Shown here: one piece after another, positions 50,762-63,446 of the stretch
Position numbering within the stretch: the first letter of the stretch is position 1
How the letters are laid out: each line of letters opens with the position of its first letter
NCBI GenBank assembly: GCA_000499405.2
Contig: HG738137.1
Location: 7,688,001 to 7,752,000, forward strand
Direction: 5' to 3'
DNA: 64,000 nt
From: Onchocerca volvulus
Lineage: Eukaryota; Nematoda; Chromadorea; Rhabditida; Onchocercidae
Notes under the pieces: generated by a model
The model's database searches: none
The model's input: only the letters and a program-made list of their open reading frames with translations
What the model was told of the DNA's origin: nothing
Made by a program: the position numbers and the translations under genes

Positions 50762-53421
50762 TGAATCATGGGACAGGGATGGGATTATTGAAAGATTATG
50801 AAAATTTCTTCTGTTCATCAGGGTGTGCCTTTTACTTTATTTTCGATTGCAACAGTTTCTGTGATTGTTCCCGAAATTTTAAAATTGTTAATCACTCTAT
50901 GTCGTTTGCAATGATGAAAGATAATATAGCATTTTCTATTTTTAAAAACTTTCCTTTTTTTACTGAGTTTATCATGTGTTGAATTTTCTTAAGTTCTCTT
51001 TCATGAAGTGTTATTAAAAATAGAATGATTTTTTATGTTTTTGTCCACTTTCTTGTCTAGGCTTCATCGAATTTTTTAAATCATCTAGGTAGCTTTTGAT
51101 TTTACTGAGTATAAAAGGATTATTGTTAAAGCAGTCCGCGTTATATTTTCTGGTTTGGAATTCGGTTATTGAAATATGTAGATCGATCTGTCGCGTAGCT
51201 TTTGCTATTTGACTATTTCTTCTTTAATTTTTTTTTATTTTCATTATTTCATCTAGGCAAATAATTTTCATTTACTTCATCTTGAAATTTTTCTTTTTTT
51301 TTTTAATGTGTAAAAAATGGATTAGAAAGTAATTGAAGAAAGAAAGAATTAAAACGGCTTAATGAAAGTATATAATAAGCTGTACAGGATGGCTTTCTAT
51401 CATAATTTTTGGGAGCTTAATTTAATTTAGCGCTTGGATATGCTCATTCATAAATAAACATTTTCGGTAAATTTTTTTCAAACATTCGTCAACACTTCCC
51501 GACTTTTTGCACATTTTATTTCCGGTATTGGTGAGATTATATAGTATTTTAGGAAGAAGATACTGGTAAATAAAGATATATATCTTTGTTTATCTTTAAT
51601 AGTCTTTATTTAATTTTCTTTTATTTTTCGAATGACTTGTATTGTATTACGAATTTTTCAACATGAGATAGGCTGAAAATTCTTTTTTCGATTTCCTCGT
51701 AACTTTTATAATTCGCAACTAATGTTTTCCTCACTAAAAGAAATTGTTTTTTAGATTTTTTTTCAAAAATTTCATCATTTTGATATCCTTTTTTAGAAAT
51801 GATGGTGGTAAATTTTGCTCGGTTCAATCCGTAAGATTGGAATGTGTATGATTTTTCCAACATATTTTTCACTTTAGTTGAATTTCTAAAAACATCTGAG
51901 TTTACGAATATTTGCAGCTAGATTACCCGGTTACAAGAATAATATGTGTAGAAAAAAAGATTATGTATAAAGTGCTTCGGTCAGTTATTTACTGGACGTT
52001 GGTAATTTCTACTTAGGTCATATATAAATTCATAATTATTCATACTTAAGTTTATCTAGATTTTATATGGTATCAAAACTTGTTTGTTCCATTTTTTTTT
52101 AGGTCTCGGTGAGCATTATAAATTTAGCTTCATTTTATTTAGATTTTCATGTTTCTTGGTATGATACATTTTTGTCACACGATTGATTTTACTGTTTGAT
52201 GATATTTATTGTTTTTATTGATCCAAAGAAATTCTCGTGTATGATTAGGTCAATTGTGACACTTGGTTCCAGCGAGACATTGCTAAAATTTGTATTTGCT
52301 AGCATATTGTTGGTTCCTATGATATCCCAAATGATTCGTCAATATACTAAAGTTTTCCTAAGTTTTTGTAATAGTAATAAATTTCTACAAAATTTTTGAA
52401 CGACTTTCTTTAGATATCGACTGGTTTTGTTTTTGTGTCAGTTCGAAGGATTCAGGGGAACCTTAACATGCCTCAAAATTATAGTGAAACAAAAAAGAGC
52501 TTTTCTGTAAGAATCACGATGCGAAAAGTAATTAAATAATAGTTACTGGGTTGAATATAACGATGATGACAACGATGTTATGATAAGTGATAATGATAAA
52601 CTCATTACGGTAATTGGTGCACAATTTATACTCATTATATTTCTTAGTTTTCACTGATTGCAAATCTTATGTAGTCATTATGTTTCCGCACAAATTGCAG
52701 CAGTTTTGCAAGTTTTTGTCTTTAAATTACTCATTCTGTTTTTCAATGTTTAAAGATTTTCATATCTCTTATGGATAGGTGTATACATGTGTCCATGTTT
52801 TTGTTTGTTTTGATTTCTTAAAGCTGCTTTCAGCCAGAAATGAAATTGCAGTAGCATTCTGTTTTCTAACATTTATACAGACAATATTTGCTCCTTTCCT
52901 GACCAATTCATTTTATCGTAATAAGAAAAGAAAAAATTAGTAATGTTTTTTGGAGCCTCTTCAAAATGTATTTGAATATTCATTGTTTTTCGGCAAATAG
53001 TAGTTGGCAGCATATATTTATTGAGAAAAAAAAAAGTGCTGGTAGAGACAAAGTAGATCGGTATCGAAATATTCGGAAGTGCAAAAATGCTCAGTAGATA
53101 CATTAGGAGTATTGAATTTGATTCAGTGTTCTAAACAGCTTAAAATATCTTAATGATCGCAAACATAATGACGAGATTAGAATGTTGGCATGAATCAGCC
53201 AAATAATTATTAATAGAAAGAAAAAAAATGAATCATCGTATTGAAATGTGAGGATACCCGGGAACTTTTGAATTTGAGGCACAAAATTTATGATATTTAA
53301 TAGAAGTGATCGGTCGCTTCTTAACTGTTTATATGAAATAATTCAAAAGTCTTAATGATTAGATGAAAGAATACTGTTGCATTCACTGTATTGAAACTAA
53401 TTTTATTTATTGGATAAAAAA
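50762..53421. other. 2.7-kb convergent intergenic region
   Basis: This lies between the ZCCHC-like gene (plus) and the 3' end of the PPP1R3-like gene (minus) and should hold both 3' UTRs. It has many short T-rich runs. One minus-strand open frame at 51621-51872 (83 codons, Lys/Phe/Ser-rich) has an ATG and a protein-like composition but no recognisable domain; I do not call it a gene. Confidence 0.5.
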
Positions 53422-56400
53422 TCAGAAAAGTATTGAGTAATCGGAATCAAATGGATTGAAGTAAGGATGACTAAGAATTGTTCTTTCATTATTATCATTT
53501 CCTTTGTAAATCATAACTGCAAGACACGTAAATTTATAATTTTCATTACAATAGCTATTCCAGTATACCATTCCACCACATTCATATTTTACACAGAAAT
53601 AGATGTGCATGCCGAGTTTCAGGAATGGCAAGAATATGCAAAATGAGAATCGATCTTGTTCTCTTGACGGTGAACTGCAAGTTATAAAGCATTATACTAT
53701 TGTAAGTAATAGACTCAGTATAATAAAATGAATTATTCCATTCAAATCCCAGAATATAAGAATCATTCTATCAAGATGATTTTCTAGTAGTTAATAAACC
53801 ACTGCTTTCCATTAAGTTTAATGTGATTTTCCGATCAGTTATTGAGATTTGCATGAACGAATGTTCCTAGGAAAGTTCCATTATTCTTCAATTTCCAATT
53901 CAATTTTTCATCAGAAAAAGAATTGAGGAATGACATGATTTCAGCTACCTACCAAAAAAGGTCTCTAATAACTTCACCAAAAACTGACAATCTAGAGTTT
54001 TTAAAATTCGAAATATCTCAATTTGTTGGTCAAATTTCTCTCCTCAAGGATGATCGCAATGGCTAGATAACTTAATAAATTCATCGAGAGTGTAAGTACT
54101 TACTCTGTATAAGTGCCTCTCACAGTGCATGAAGTAGTCCAGTTATCAAAAGTGTACAATATTTCTATCTGCAAAATTCTCATTATAACATTATTTTAAA
54201 AGTAGAAATTCAACAGTCGGAAGATATTTTTGCAATTTCTATAATTTCTGTAATCATGGAATTATTCATTTGGATCAGTCACTAATGTTCCACAGAGGTT
54301 TGAGGACTCAACTACGATAGATTCAATTACTGCTTTTTACTATTGTTAAACAAAAACTTGGAAATATTAACTGATCTGCAAATCATTAACTCTTTAGTAC
54401 CAAGAAGTTAATGATTTGCAGATCTCAATATTTAAAAAAACCAATAATATCCAAAAATCTCGACCCAAATATCTTATTCTACGAAAGAATTTTAGCACTG
54501 ATGATGTCAATGAAAATCCCAAGCCTGTCTAAAATAATAATCACTATTTATTTTCTTCAAACACAGACATTTTTTTCATAAGCCAAATTTTTAACCCGAA
54601 CCACACCGGTAATTGCGCGACCGAACCATCGAACACTTTCCAAATGAACGCATTTCTCATCAACCAAACATATCAGTTCATTTTCTTGTGGTAACCAAAA
54701 ATGTCTTTGTAACTGCAGTCTTGAAGCTAAAAATTTCTATTGGAGAAATGTGGAGATTAGGAGACATTTATAATAATGATTCAGATTGGAAATTTTGTTA
54801 ATTGGAATTCTAGTTTGACTTCGAAGATTTCTCAGCTCATATTACTCACCAATTTGACTCAATTTAATTGATCTACCCTTTTGAATTTTCTCACTTTTCA
54901 TAAATTTAGATTAGTGATTTTTAATTTTTATTTAAATGTAATATTCAGCAGTGTAGGCTGATATTAGTTTTGCATTAATAATGAATGAATATAGCTAGAT
55001 AGTTTCTTGAAACTTTCCTTGCATATTCTGAAAATGAAAAAGTTAAATTTTCCAATGTTTATCTCAAACACTGGAAAGATGTTTTAGAAGCAAAGGATCT
55101 CATCTATAAATATTTTTTCAATGAAATTAATGATCATTTCAAATTTTGATTTATTTTTTCGGAGAGTTTTAAGAAATCAATCAAAAATCTCAAAAGAATT
55201 TTCGTTTTTCTTTCCAAATAAGCAAGAGAAAAAGAAACTATCGACAAGTGCTGAAATTCATAATATTTACTGTTACTCCATCAGTGCTAACTTATTTTCC
55301 TTTAATTTTCTTGGAGTTGGAACTTTTGCTAAATCCTATTATATTGATCGATAATTCATTTCCAATGTTTCCGTTTCAATGTTTACGTAGTTTTCATATA
55401 TTATCAGCTCTTCTTCAGTGGAGTGTTAATTATTGTTCATGCTCAAAGTGAATTTTTCGATTTTTGAAACTCAAAATGAGATGTTTAAAATGTCAGCATT
55501 GATGAAAGCGATCAAATCGATTAGGAAAAGAGAAGGTGCAAAAAGAAACTTTGCCTTTTTTTTTCTCATTAAATTCTTTTCAAAAAAAAAAAAAAAATTC
55601 ACTTTTTGAAACATCTGTAATAGTAAAGCAGAAGAATACTAACTATAACGATAAGATCCATTGATTACGGTTTCATATGTATACTTATCATGCCTTTCGG
55701 CTTGTGTATTGATCGCATATTCTAGTTGTTCCAAATCCGTGCAGTCTGAAAATCGCACATTTTTCTTGATTTTTCGTCGCTGTCTTGGTGTTGTTGCGTC
55801 GCTTTTACTTCGCAGTCTGTGAAATTAATGAAATGAAATTTCACTCCAAAAATAATTCGAAAATTATCAAGCTATGTAGTGAAGCATGAAGTTTTTTTCT
55901 AGGATTTTTCAAATCTATATAAATAAAAAATATATCATTTAATAGAATTGTTAACTTTTTTGGTTTAATTTTTAAGGACCGATTACCTAATGATGCTTAG
56001 TGGTATTCAGTAAAGCTGATTAATTATAATTACATATAGTTTTATCATCTATTTCAACTTCTGAGTTTTGCTTTTCTTATAATATTAAATAATATACCTA
56101 CTCGAGATTTTCAGTACTTCTGTTTAACTGTATTTATTTTCACACATTTCTATATTGTATTACAAGATACAGAAAAAGCAAAAAAGAATATTCCGAAGGA
56201 TTTAACTTGGATTTTAAAGCTGATTGCATATATATCTTGACAGTATAAAGCAATTATGCTCTGAAAACCAGAGACTGATTATTTTGCGCTTATTGGTACC
56301 TAATCAATTTGATTTATTGAAATTATAAAGATCTATTTGAAAATTACTGCATCACACTAACAGGTTTTGATGCAACATTATCTCATGAACAATCCGCTAT

Positions 56401-57103
56401 AAAAAGCCTCAAGTTTAATTCCTATGCCTAACATTCTCTCGTTAGCTTAAAATGAACTTTTTGGCCGATAAATCAAGCTAAAATTATGCGATGAAATCCT
56501 CACAACAGTTTATAAAAAATGAGAATTTTGGTTTCCATACTTCATTTGTATAGATTTCTTAGAAGGCAAAATTTGGTTCAAAATGAAAAAAGCTTACATT
56601 CCTCTAGTCGATTTACCGTTATTGAGGATACTCGTGCTGTTACGACCGCTAGTATTGCTCAAAATACGATCATCACCGCTGTTAACCAGCATCACTTCAA
56701 CAGTTGCCAGTGCTCCTTGCTGCGTGATGTATTAAAGGCTTTACCTAAGTGTATGTGTATTTTGAATTTCAGTTATTCCACTCGTTTTTTTTTTTTTTTT
56801 TCAAATATGAGATGAAATCGTTTTTACTTGAGATGATTTCTTCCTGGAACTTTTCCCTTTTCCTATTCCAGACTCCGAATTTTCGATTTTAAAATTCTTA
56901 AAAAAAACCGAACTAAATGCCCTTTTCACGGTCGCTGAGATCAATGCAAGAGCAACACAGATATAAAATGGTAATATAAATATTTTGAAAAATTTAATCA
57001 AACCAAGAAACAATGGTGTGAATTGACGACTAGAGGTAAGGATTTTGCTGAATGGTGAATTTGAGTGAAAAGTAATACGGGCTTCTTCTGGGGTTGAACA
57101 CAT
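53422..57103 (-). CDS. PPP1R3-type protein phosphatase 1 glycogen-targeting subunit (CBM21)
   Basis: This regulatory subunit brings PP1 to glycogen, where dephosphorylation activates glycogen synthase and inactivates phosphorylase. Six exons: 57103-56828, 56719-56598, 55816-55644, 54726-54569, 54168-54104, 53674-53422; all phases close, 348 residues. The PP1-docking RVxF motif is KNVRFSD (about 151-157). The CBM21 carbohydrate-binding domain starts near 208 with TGVVRVKNLAYEKN, continues EILYTFDNWTTS, DRFSFCIFLP and YECGGMVYWNSYCNENY, where mammalian members have VNGxxYWDNNxGxNY. A hydrophobic segment at about 38-59 (FFKIFILPFYICVALALIS) predicts an N-terminal membrane anchor. If the frame ran on past exon 3 it would hit TAG at 55640; the GTTAGT donor there avoids this. 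Exon 4 uses a weak donor (AAT|GTCTGT), but the resulting protein aligns without a gap. Confidence 0.9.
54373..54424. repeat. 19-bp perfect inverted repeat in PPP1R3-like intron 4
   Basis: GATCTGCAAATCATTAACT at 54373-54391 is perfectly inverted at 54406-54424 across a 14-base loop, and short AATATT pieces outside the arms extend the symmetry. It lies between exons 4 and 5. Confidence 0.8.
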
Positions 57104-58290
57104 GACACACTAACATTCATTTCGAACAAACACGTTGCAATGAATGATTAGACAATCATACTCAGAGTGAAGTTTCTGAAAAATGTCCTATCCAAACGAC
57201 GCAAATTCGCTGTGTTTGAAAATAAAAAATGTTTCAAATTTTACAAAGCTTTCCGTTTTTAATGCGATGCACGACTTTTTAAAAACAAAACTTCATTAAA
57301 AATCAATTTTTTTTTCTGTTTTTTTATTGACATCAAAAGAAATAGATCTCAGTTATCAAATAGAATTCTTCCAGAAAAAAAAAAAAAAAAAGAAACAACG
57401 CAACAACAATATGAGAGTAATGGAGCAAAGAAAGATATTTTTTCTAGAATGACGAAGACTTGTTGTTCAAATACAACTCCTTGGAAATAGTTTATAAAGA
57501 ATTCAGAAAACAACGTTAAAAAGAATAATGCCATATGAATGTCCATTCACTCTACACAGCTAATTTTCTGATAGCAGCGCAACATGACAAAACAAGAGGC
57601 GCCTATTATTGAATCATACCTTTGAATACCTTTAGTCTAAATCAAGTAGTTCGTGTTCAAGAGAATATCTTCACAAAAATCAAACTTAGCGATCAAATTA
57701 GAGCGGAAATAGATTAGCAAAAACAGTAAAATAAGTAATTCAGAACACAAACCCAGTAATTCGCATCATAATGCTGGGCATATAATCAGCTTATGCTTGA
57801 ATTTAAAGTCATGTTTCCCACATTTACTTAAATTCAGAAAATTCAACATAGAATTCGAACACATGTGCAATCATGCTAAACTTTGGAACATACGCTACAC
57901 TGATTATTTGATTCAAGTGAACAAAGTGAGATGCTATTGCCTCAGAAAAAGTGGTTACCAATGCCCAAATAGGCTTTTCTCGACATGTAGCATTTGTCAG
58001 AGCACTCGAAAACTTTGAAAATCACAAAATTCACGACCAGTATATCAAATTGAATTATCAGAAATTAAATTCGAATTTCCATCCGCAAATGCTTTGATTT
58101 TATCAAATGTGATGAAGATAACAAATAAATTGTGCTGGTTTGTAGGAATTACTATTCATAACAAATAATGTTAATTTTAGGGAAAAATTAAAGTTTTCGA
58201 ATCGGAATCCTAAAAACCAGAAAAATTTAAGACTGCTGAATAATTAGAGAAAAAGATAGACGAAAAAGTGAATAACAAACACAGAAAAAC
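57104..58290. other. Intergenic region PPP1R3-like to CHTOP
   Basis: About 1.2 kb between two minus-strand genes; it should hold the PPP1R3-like promoter and the CHTOP 3' UTR. The plus-strand open frame at 57797-58018 is Cys-rich but has no splice context or recognised pattern, and I see no gene. Confidence 0.5.
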
Positions 58291-60213
58291 TTATTTGAGA
58301 TCAGAAACGTCAATCTGTGGATGTTTTCCTTTTTTCATGTATTCGTCGAGTTCCTTATCCAGCTCCTCCCTTGTTACGACTGACCGTTTAGCACGGTTGA
58401 AATGACTACTGGATAAATTACCACCAATAAAACGACCACCACGACCATGAAAAGCACGGTTCCGTGACAGTATAGTATTTGAACGCCACAGTACGCGGCT
58501 GAAACCATTTCGCGCGAAACGTGTGTTTCTGCTCGCATATCGCAACGAACCGAAAGGACGAGGCCTAAATTAACCTGTATAATTCACAAAAATAAAGTAA
58601 TCTATTAGAACAAAAACATCCGTCATTCACAGTAGTTCTTTCATACCACAAATATGCCATAAATAATAGCTTTATGAAAAGTGTCTACACGTTTGGTTTA
58701 GAGACAAAACATTTAAAGCCACCCATTCATTCGTTAAGTTAGCTGATATTTGCATCTGCTGGATAATCATCAGCAATGTTTTTCTCGGTTAATCAGCTTG
58801 TTCAACCACTGCACAATCCTTGAATAATTTCTCATTTCTATTTTGGTTATGGACTTCAACATACCTGTCAATGCTAATTTTGCGCACGAAACCATAGTTA
58901 AATTTATTCTGCCACTGCGGAAAACTGATACGGTTACGAACTGGAATACGAGCAAAAGGATGGCTCTGATAAATTCCCAACTTGCGTTTTGGTATAATGC
59001 GAACTTGTTCAACGTAATTTGTTGGCGATTCTATGCCATCTTCCTCAATTGCATCATACTCATTTGGTAACTGAAATACCTATCATTACCTTGCACCAAA
59101 TTAAAAAAGAAAAAAAAATCAGGAAAAAGATTTGTTATTAAACTCTATCAAATAACAAAAATGATGGCTGAAATGTGGTTAACAATCACAATAATAATCC
59201 AAAAAAAAAACTAGGAACAAAAAATATATAACTAGAACCGGACATCCCTATAGCCAATTCAAAATTTATGATTAAGTAATAATTAAGAATTTTGGAAAAC
59301 TTTTTGAAGCACAGTAATAATTCCTTTCTTCTCAATCTAAAAAGTTTCTGAGTTCAAAAGAAATGAATTCGCATAAGAACTAGAAGCCTTTATAAATTTG
59401 AAAGTAAAATTTTTCATTAACGTTGCGAAGATTAAAAACTAAAAACATCTTGGAAACAAAAGATATTTGAATTCAATCCATCTCTGTATTATCTTCATTT
59501 TCTAGATAATAAAACTAGCTGATATGCTCGAAAATATGCCTATCGAAACAAAAAATTAACTTACTTCAATATCATCAATATACAATGGACGTCGAGTTAC
59601 AATCGGTTCATGATAGGTCTGTTCAATATTATCGCTGTTATAGCTTCTTATTGGGGCAATGCTATGTCGTAATTTAGGCACCGGAATTTGGGAAAACCTG
59701 CGTATCAGTAGCAAAATAAGTAACAAATTACTCGAACATGTATGAATAACAGAGCTAATTTACATGTAGTTCCTAATTTAAAAAATTACGTATGTAATAC
59801 TCCAAAGAGCTTATTTTCACTTTTTTCACTTATAAATGAAGATGTATTCAATCTCATTCAAAAATCTAGATTTATGCATTCACGAATCACGATTATGGTC
59901 TAGTTTATCATGATTCAAATTAATTTATCATTTCCAACAACTCTTAGATCCATAAAAGAATTTGTTCAAGTCATTTGATTCCAAGCATACTTCTACCATA
60001 ATTTTAATTTGCTAACCCCGTTTCATTTTTATTGAATTATAACGCTCAGGAAGATAAAATACTTAGCGATAATTTGGGGACTTAAGAGGAGAGAGAAGAG
60101 AAAGAGGAGGAAAGATCGTGTAAAGGATATAAACATCAAACTAACCTTTCATTCAAAGAAATTTTTGAAGTTCCCATGAGAACTATTCGAGATGGTATTG
60201 ATGCTGCTTCCAT
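58291..60213 (-). CDS. CHTOP (chromatin target of PRMT1) homologue
   Basis: This is a homologue of CHTOP/FOP, a component of the TREX mRNA-export complex that binds RNA and is methylated by PRMT1. Four exons: 60213-60146, 59697-59565, 59070-58865, 58564-58291; all phases close, 226 residues. The N terminus RIVLMGTSKISLNERF matches human CHTOP KVVLKSTTKMSLNERF, the NXF1/UAP56-binding end. The C terminus VTREELDKELDEYM matches the CHTOP end (LTKEQLDNQLDAYM). The middle has a modest Arg-rich stretch (FHGRGGRFIGGN and several Arg-Asn pairs) in place of the dense Gly-Arg-rich region of vertebrates. ALYREF shares the C-terminal box, but the N-terminal motif and the lack of an RRM favour CHTOP. An out-of-frame upstream ATG at 60241 opens a 30-codon uORF that overlaps the start. 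Confidence 0.9.
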
Positions 60214-60444
60214 TATCAACACCCTTGATCCGACAGAGCATACGTTCTAATTTAATACCTGATAAATTGAACTCAAATTTATCATTATATGAGCAAAAGG
60301 GAACAACACGAAAGAAGTAATTTAGAGAAAGAATTCACGAAAACCAGCCAAAAAGTTATACAAACCTCTACATAAAACAAGTTTGAGGTTGCTTTAATCA
60401 GTCCATAACAATAATTCAATCTAACGAGAATATGAATTGAAAAT

Positions 60445-60536
60445 TATTTAATAGTTTGGAGGATGTAATTAATTAACTGGAGTAATTCCCTCCTCTAAAC
60501 TATTAACTGGAGTAATTCCTCTAAACTATTAAATAA
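60445..60536. repeat. Nested direct and inverted repeats
   Basis: The phrase TTAACTGGAGTAATTCC occurs twice in tandem (about 60472 and 60504). The outer ends (AATTATTTAATAGTTTGGAGG at about 60445 and its inverse CCTCTAAACTATTAAATAACC at about 60518) form a 21-base stem with a few mismatches. Confidence 0.65.
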
Positions 60537-61001
60537 CCTGGAGCCAAATTCCGTATAATTAATTTCAATTTTAAGGAACGAAAAAATGCAATTCATATTC
60601 TCGCTTATTTCATAAAAGTAATCACTTCTAATAATCATATCATTCTTTCAGCTACAAACTTTATATCTTCTTGTTATGCCCCCCTTCCTCAACACTCTTC
60701 CCCGCACTGATTAATTACACATATCACCAAAAATCTCAATTATCTTCACCAGTATTACGGTAGAGACAGAAAGTTCACATGAAAATGCAGCATATCGCGA
60801 CAGAATACTATCCAACCCATGTCACTAATTAACGCAGCCCTGAAGGTGCTGCGTTGTATCCGTACATTTTGGTTAAGTAAGATTCTATCCGAGCTGAGTT
60901 ATTTGGGAAGTTTTGCTGATTACTAGACTTCAATTATGGGACAATGGTGTTCATTAAGCAGTTAAAGAGATAGCTGTCAGTGCGAGTTTTTCAACAACTC
61001 T

Positions 61002-61110
61002 ATTCCGCACTCACTGTTTTATATCCTTCATTCCGCATTCCGTTTTTCATCTTTCATTTCCGCATTCATTGCTTTCCGTTCCTCATCCTTCATTCCGCAT
61101 TCATTACTTG
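61002..61110. repeat. Degenerate tandem repeat (TTCATTCCGCATTC)
   Basis: The motif ATTCCGCA(T/C)TC recurs four times with intervening pyrimidine-rich spacers (CATCCTTC, CATCTTTC). The copies are irregular in length, so this is an old minisatellite-like array rather than a recent expansion. Confidence 0.6.
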
Positions 61111-63446
61111 TACTAGTAATAAGGAACTGTGATCCATTTGACCATAAATATCAAAAAAAGCGTGTAACGTATTGAAAATCGAAATGCTTCCTTAGAAGAA
61201 AAGCCATTCACCCATCCATAGTTCTTATTCATTGATTTTAAAGTTAACGGTTTGTAGTTCGACGTCTTAATATCACAGGCGATAGTAATGCATTCTCGGT
61301 AAATCTCGGGAAAATAAATTTTATATGTATATATATGTTCTATATACAAAAACGCATATGTATATATTTTCCATTTCTTTTCTCCACATTCTCCATCTCC
61401 AATGTCATTTTTAACGTCACTTTTCAATTCATTCCACAAATTTCAATCTATTTACATCTATACACGTTGATTCAGATTTCTTATATGCTTTCATTTAAAT
61501 CTTTTCCTTCATCAGTTATACATTATCATTTTCCTGAATCTGTTTTGAATTGGCAACATTTCAGAATATTGGGGCAATAGTGCTAGTTAATGTGGAATGA
61601 TTGTGGAATAAATAATGGTGAGTAGGTTTGGAAAATAGATCAGTCCCCATTTCCTGAGGTCGAAAGCACTCACCACTCGGTCATTGATTGGCAAGTGGTC
61701 ATCTGGGCGGTGCCATCTGTCTAATTCATCTTTTAGTGAAGGAGATTGTTAGTGTTAGTGCGAGAACATCAGTTCGGCCCATGCCAATCTACAAGGTCAG
61801 TTCCAGTATCTCTTTTTCCTCTTCTATTTAGCTTATCTCTCCTTCGTCCATCTGATATCCATCTTACCGTGTCACCACCAATAATTATGTTCATCGATTA
61901 CTCTCCCCTCCATCGGCAGAAGAGCTTTTCTGTTTACTGCTATTTTTGTTGCTGCTATGAAGGGTGCACTAGACTGATTGAGATGCACCTTTTGCTTGTC
62001 AGTCTTCATTCTAACTCTTGTGAGCTTGACCTTTGATCACTCCCTGAATCACCTGCACATTTGTATTCATTTTTTGTTGATTTATCTCTCTCTTTCTGTC
62101 CAGTTTTTTTTTTGATTTAAAAAAAGTGAATTAGTTTAGTGAAACTTTCGGTTATTACTAAAACAGTTTTCTCGACTTCTCTTTTAACATGAGATATTAA
62201 CAAAAAAATGTCATTTCGTTCCTGCATTTGGTTATTAGTTATCCGGAACTGATTAAAAGTTAAAACCAATTTTTGCCGCATTGAGATCAAAAAAAATGAA
62301 TTATTCGCTGGGCACTAATAATTGTTTGTTTACGATAGCAATTTGTAATCTGAGAGGAATAATAAAACAAAACCTGTTCTAATTTCTAGATTTAGATTCC
62401 TGATCATTTTCTATATCAATTAATATTTATTTCCAATTCTTATGATATTTATTCTCTGAAGTCAATAATTATAAAAATCTTAAGGTATGTTTTATACGTG
62501 AGCTTCAGCCTGAAGCTCAATCTTCAATTTACTTTCATGTGTATTGCCTTTATATGCTAAAAGCACTGAATGTTAACTTTTTAGTCATATATTATTTACC
62601 TGAATAACTTTATGACTGCTATTTATTTTCTCTTAGTTTCGCAAATTCATTATGATTTTTTCCGATCAAATTTTTTGAATTCTTGAATACGGTTGGAATA
62701 AAATTCTAGATGAGTTCCTTGCCCTTGTTTGTTTTTCATCACTAATTTCCTTTAGAATATTTACTCCGTTAAATTTAATTAGATTTGGTAGGCATTATTT
62801 AGGTGTATTCTATAATAATGTTACTCGAAGGCAAATTAGCTGATACTTACACTGTTCGAAATAACTAACAGTAGTTGGTGCCAATTAGAACTAATCAAAG
62901 AACCATTCATTAATTTATCATATGAATCATTATTGACCGGAGGCTCAAGTAATATTTTTTATACGATACTGTTCAATACAAATATGATTTTTAACCTCTG
63001 TAATAGATGAATTGTTTCATCATTGTAAATGAATGAACTGCGTTTTTAACTTGGATGAAAAATTTCCAAATATTTTATTTATTTCGTAAAAAAAAGCAAT
63101 GATAAGTTTTGTAGATGAAATCTTCCAACTATTTCAGTTAACTGAAATGATCATCAAAAATTAAATTTAATTTCATTTTTCCAGTATTTCTATTTATTTT
63201 CTCTCTCTTATTACTGTTGTTGTATTAATGACTTTTCTAATAATTGTTGTTACTTTTATCGAAGACTCTGAGCAGCACTGAACAAATATAACTATCTGCT
63301 TCGTCAATGAGTGCTTATTAATGGGATAGATATGTTTACTTTCTTAATCCTTTATTTTAGAAATTTCGGCGTGAATATTCATGTTTTCTTATTTGGAAGT
63401 CGTATATTTGAAATTTCAAATTTCGTAAATTACAGAGCAAAGAAGA

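Larger units (their letters stand above)
60214..63446. other. 3.2-kb divergent intergenic region
   Basis: Between the divergent CHTOP homologue and the RS-rich membrane-protein gene. It holds the CHTOP uORF (60241-60149 overlapping the gene), a repeat cluster at 60445-60536, an 8-bp hairpin (AACGCAGC / GCTGCGTT) near 60833, degenerate TTCCGCATTC repeats at 61002-61110, and a GC-richer stretch at about 61640-61990 without a supported gene. One or more 5' UTR exons of the right-hand gene could lie here. Confidence 0.5.

Noticed and set aside
57797..58018. Cys-rich plus-strand ORF
   Set aside because: No signal peptide, no conserved Cys spacing and no flanking exons.
21395..63446. A co-transcribed operon of RNA-related genes
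   Set aside because: Genes alternate in strand and are separated by 0.5-3 kb, far more than the roughly 100-base spacing typical of nematode operons.
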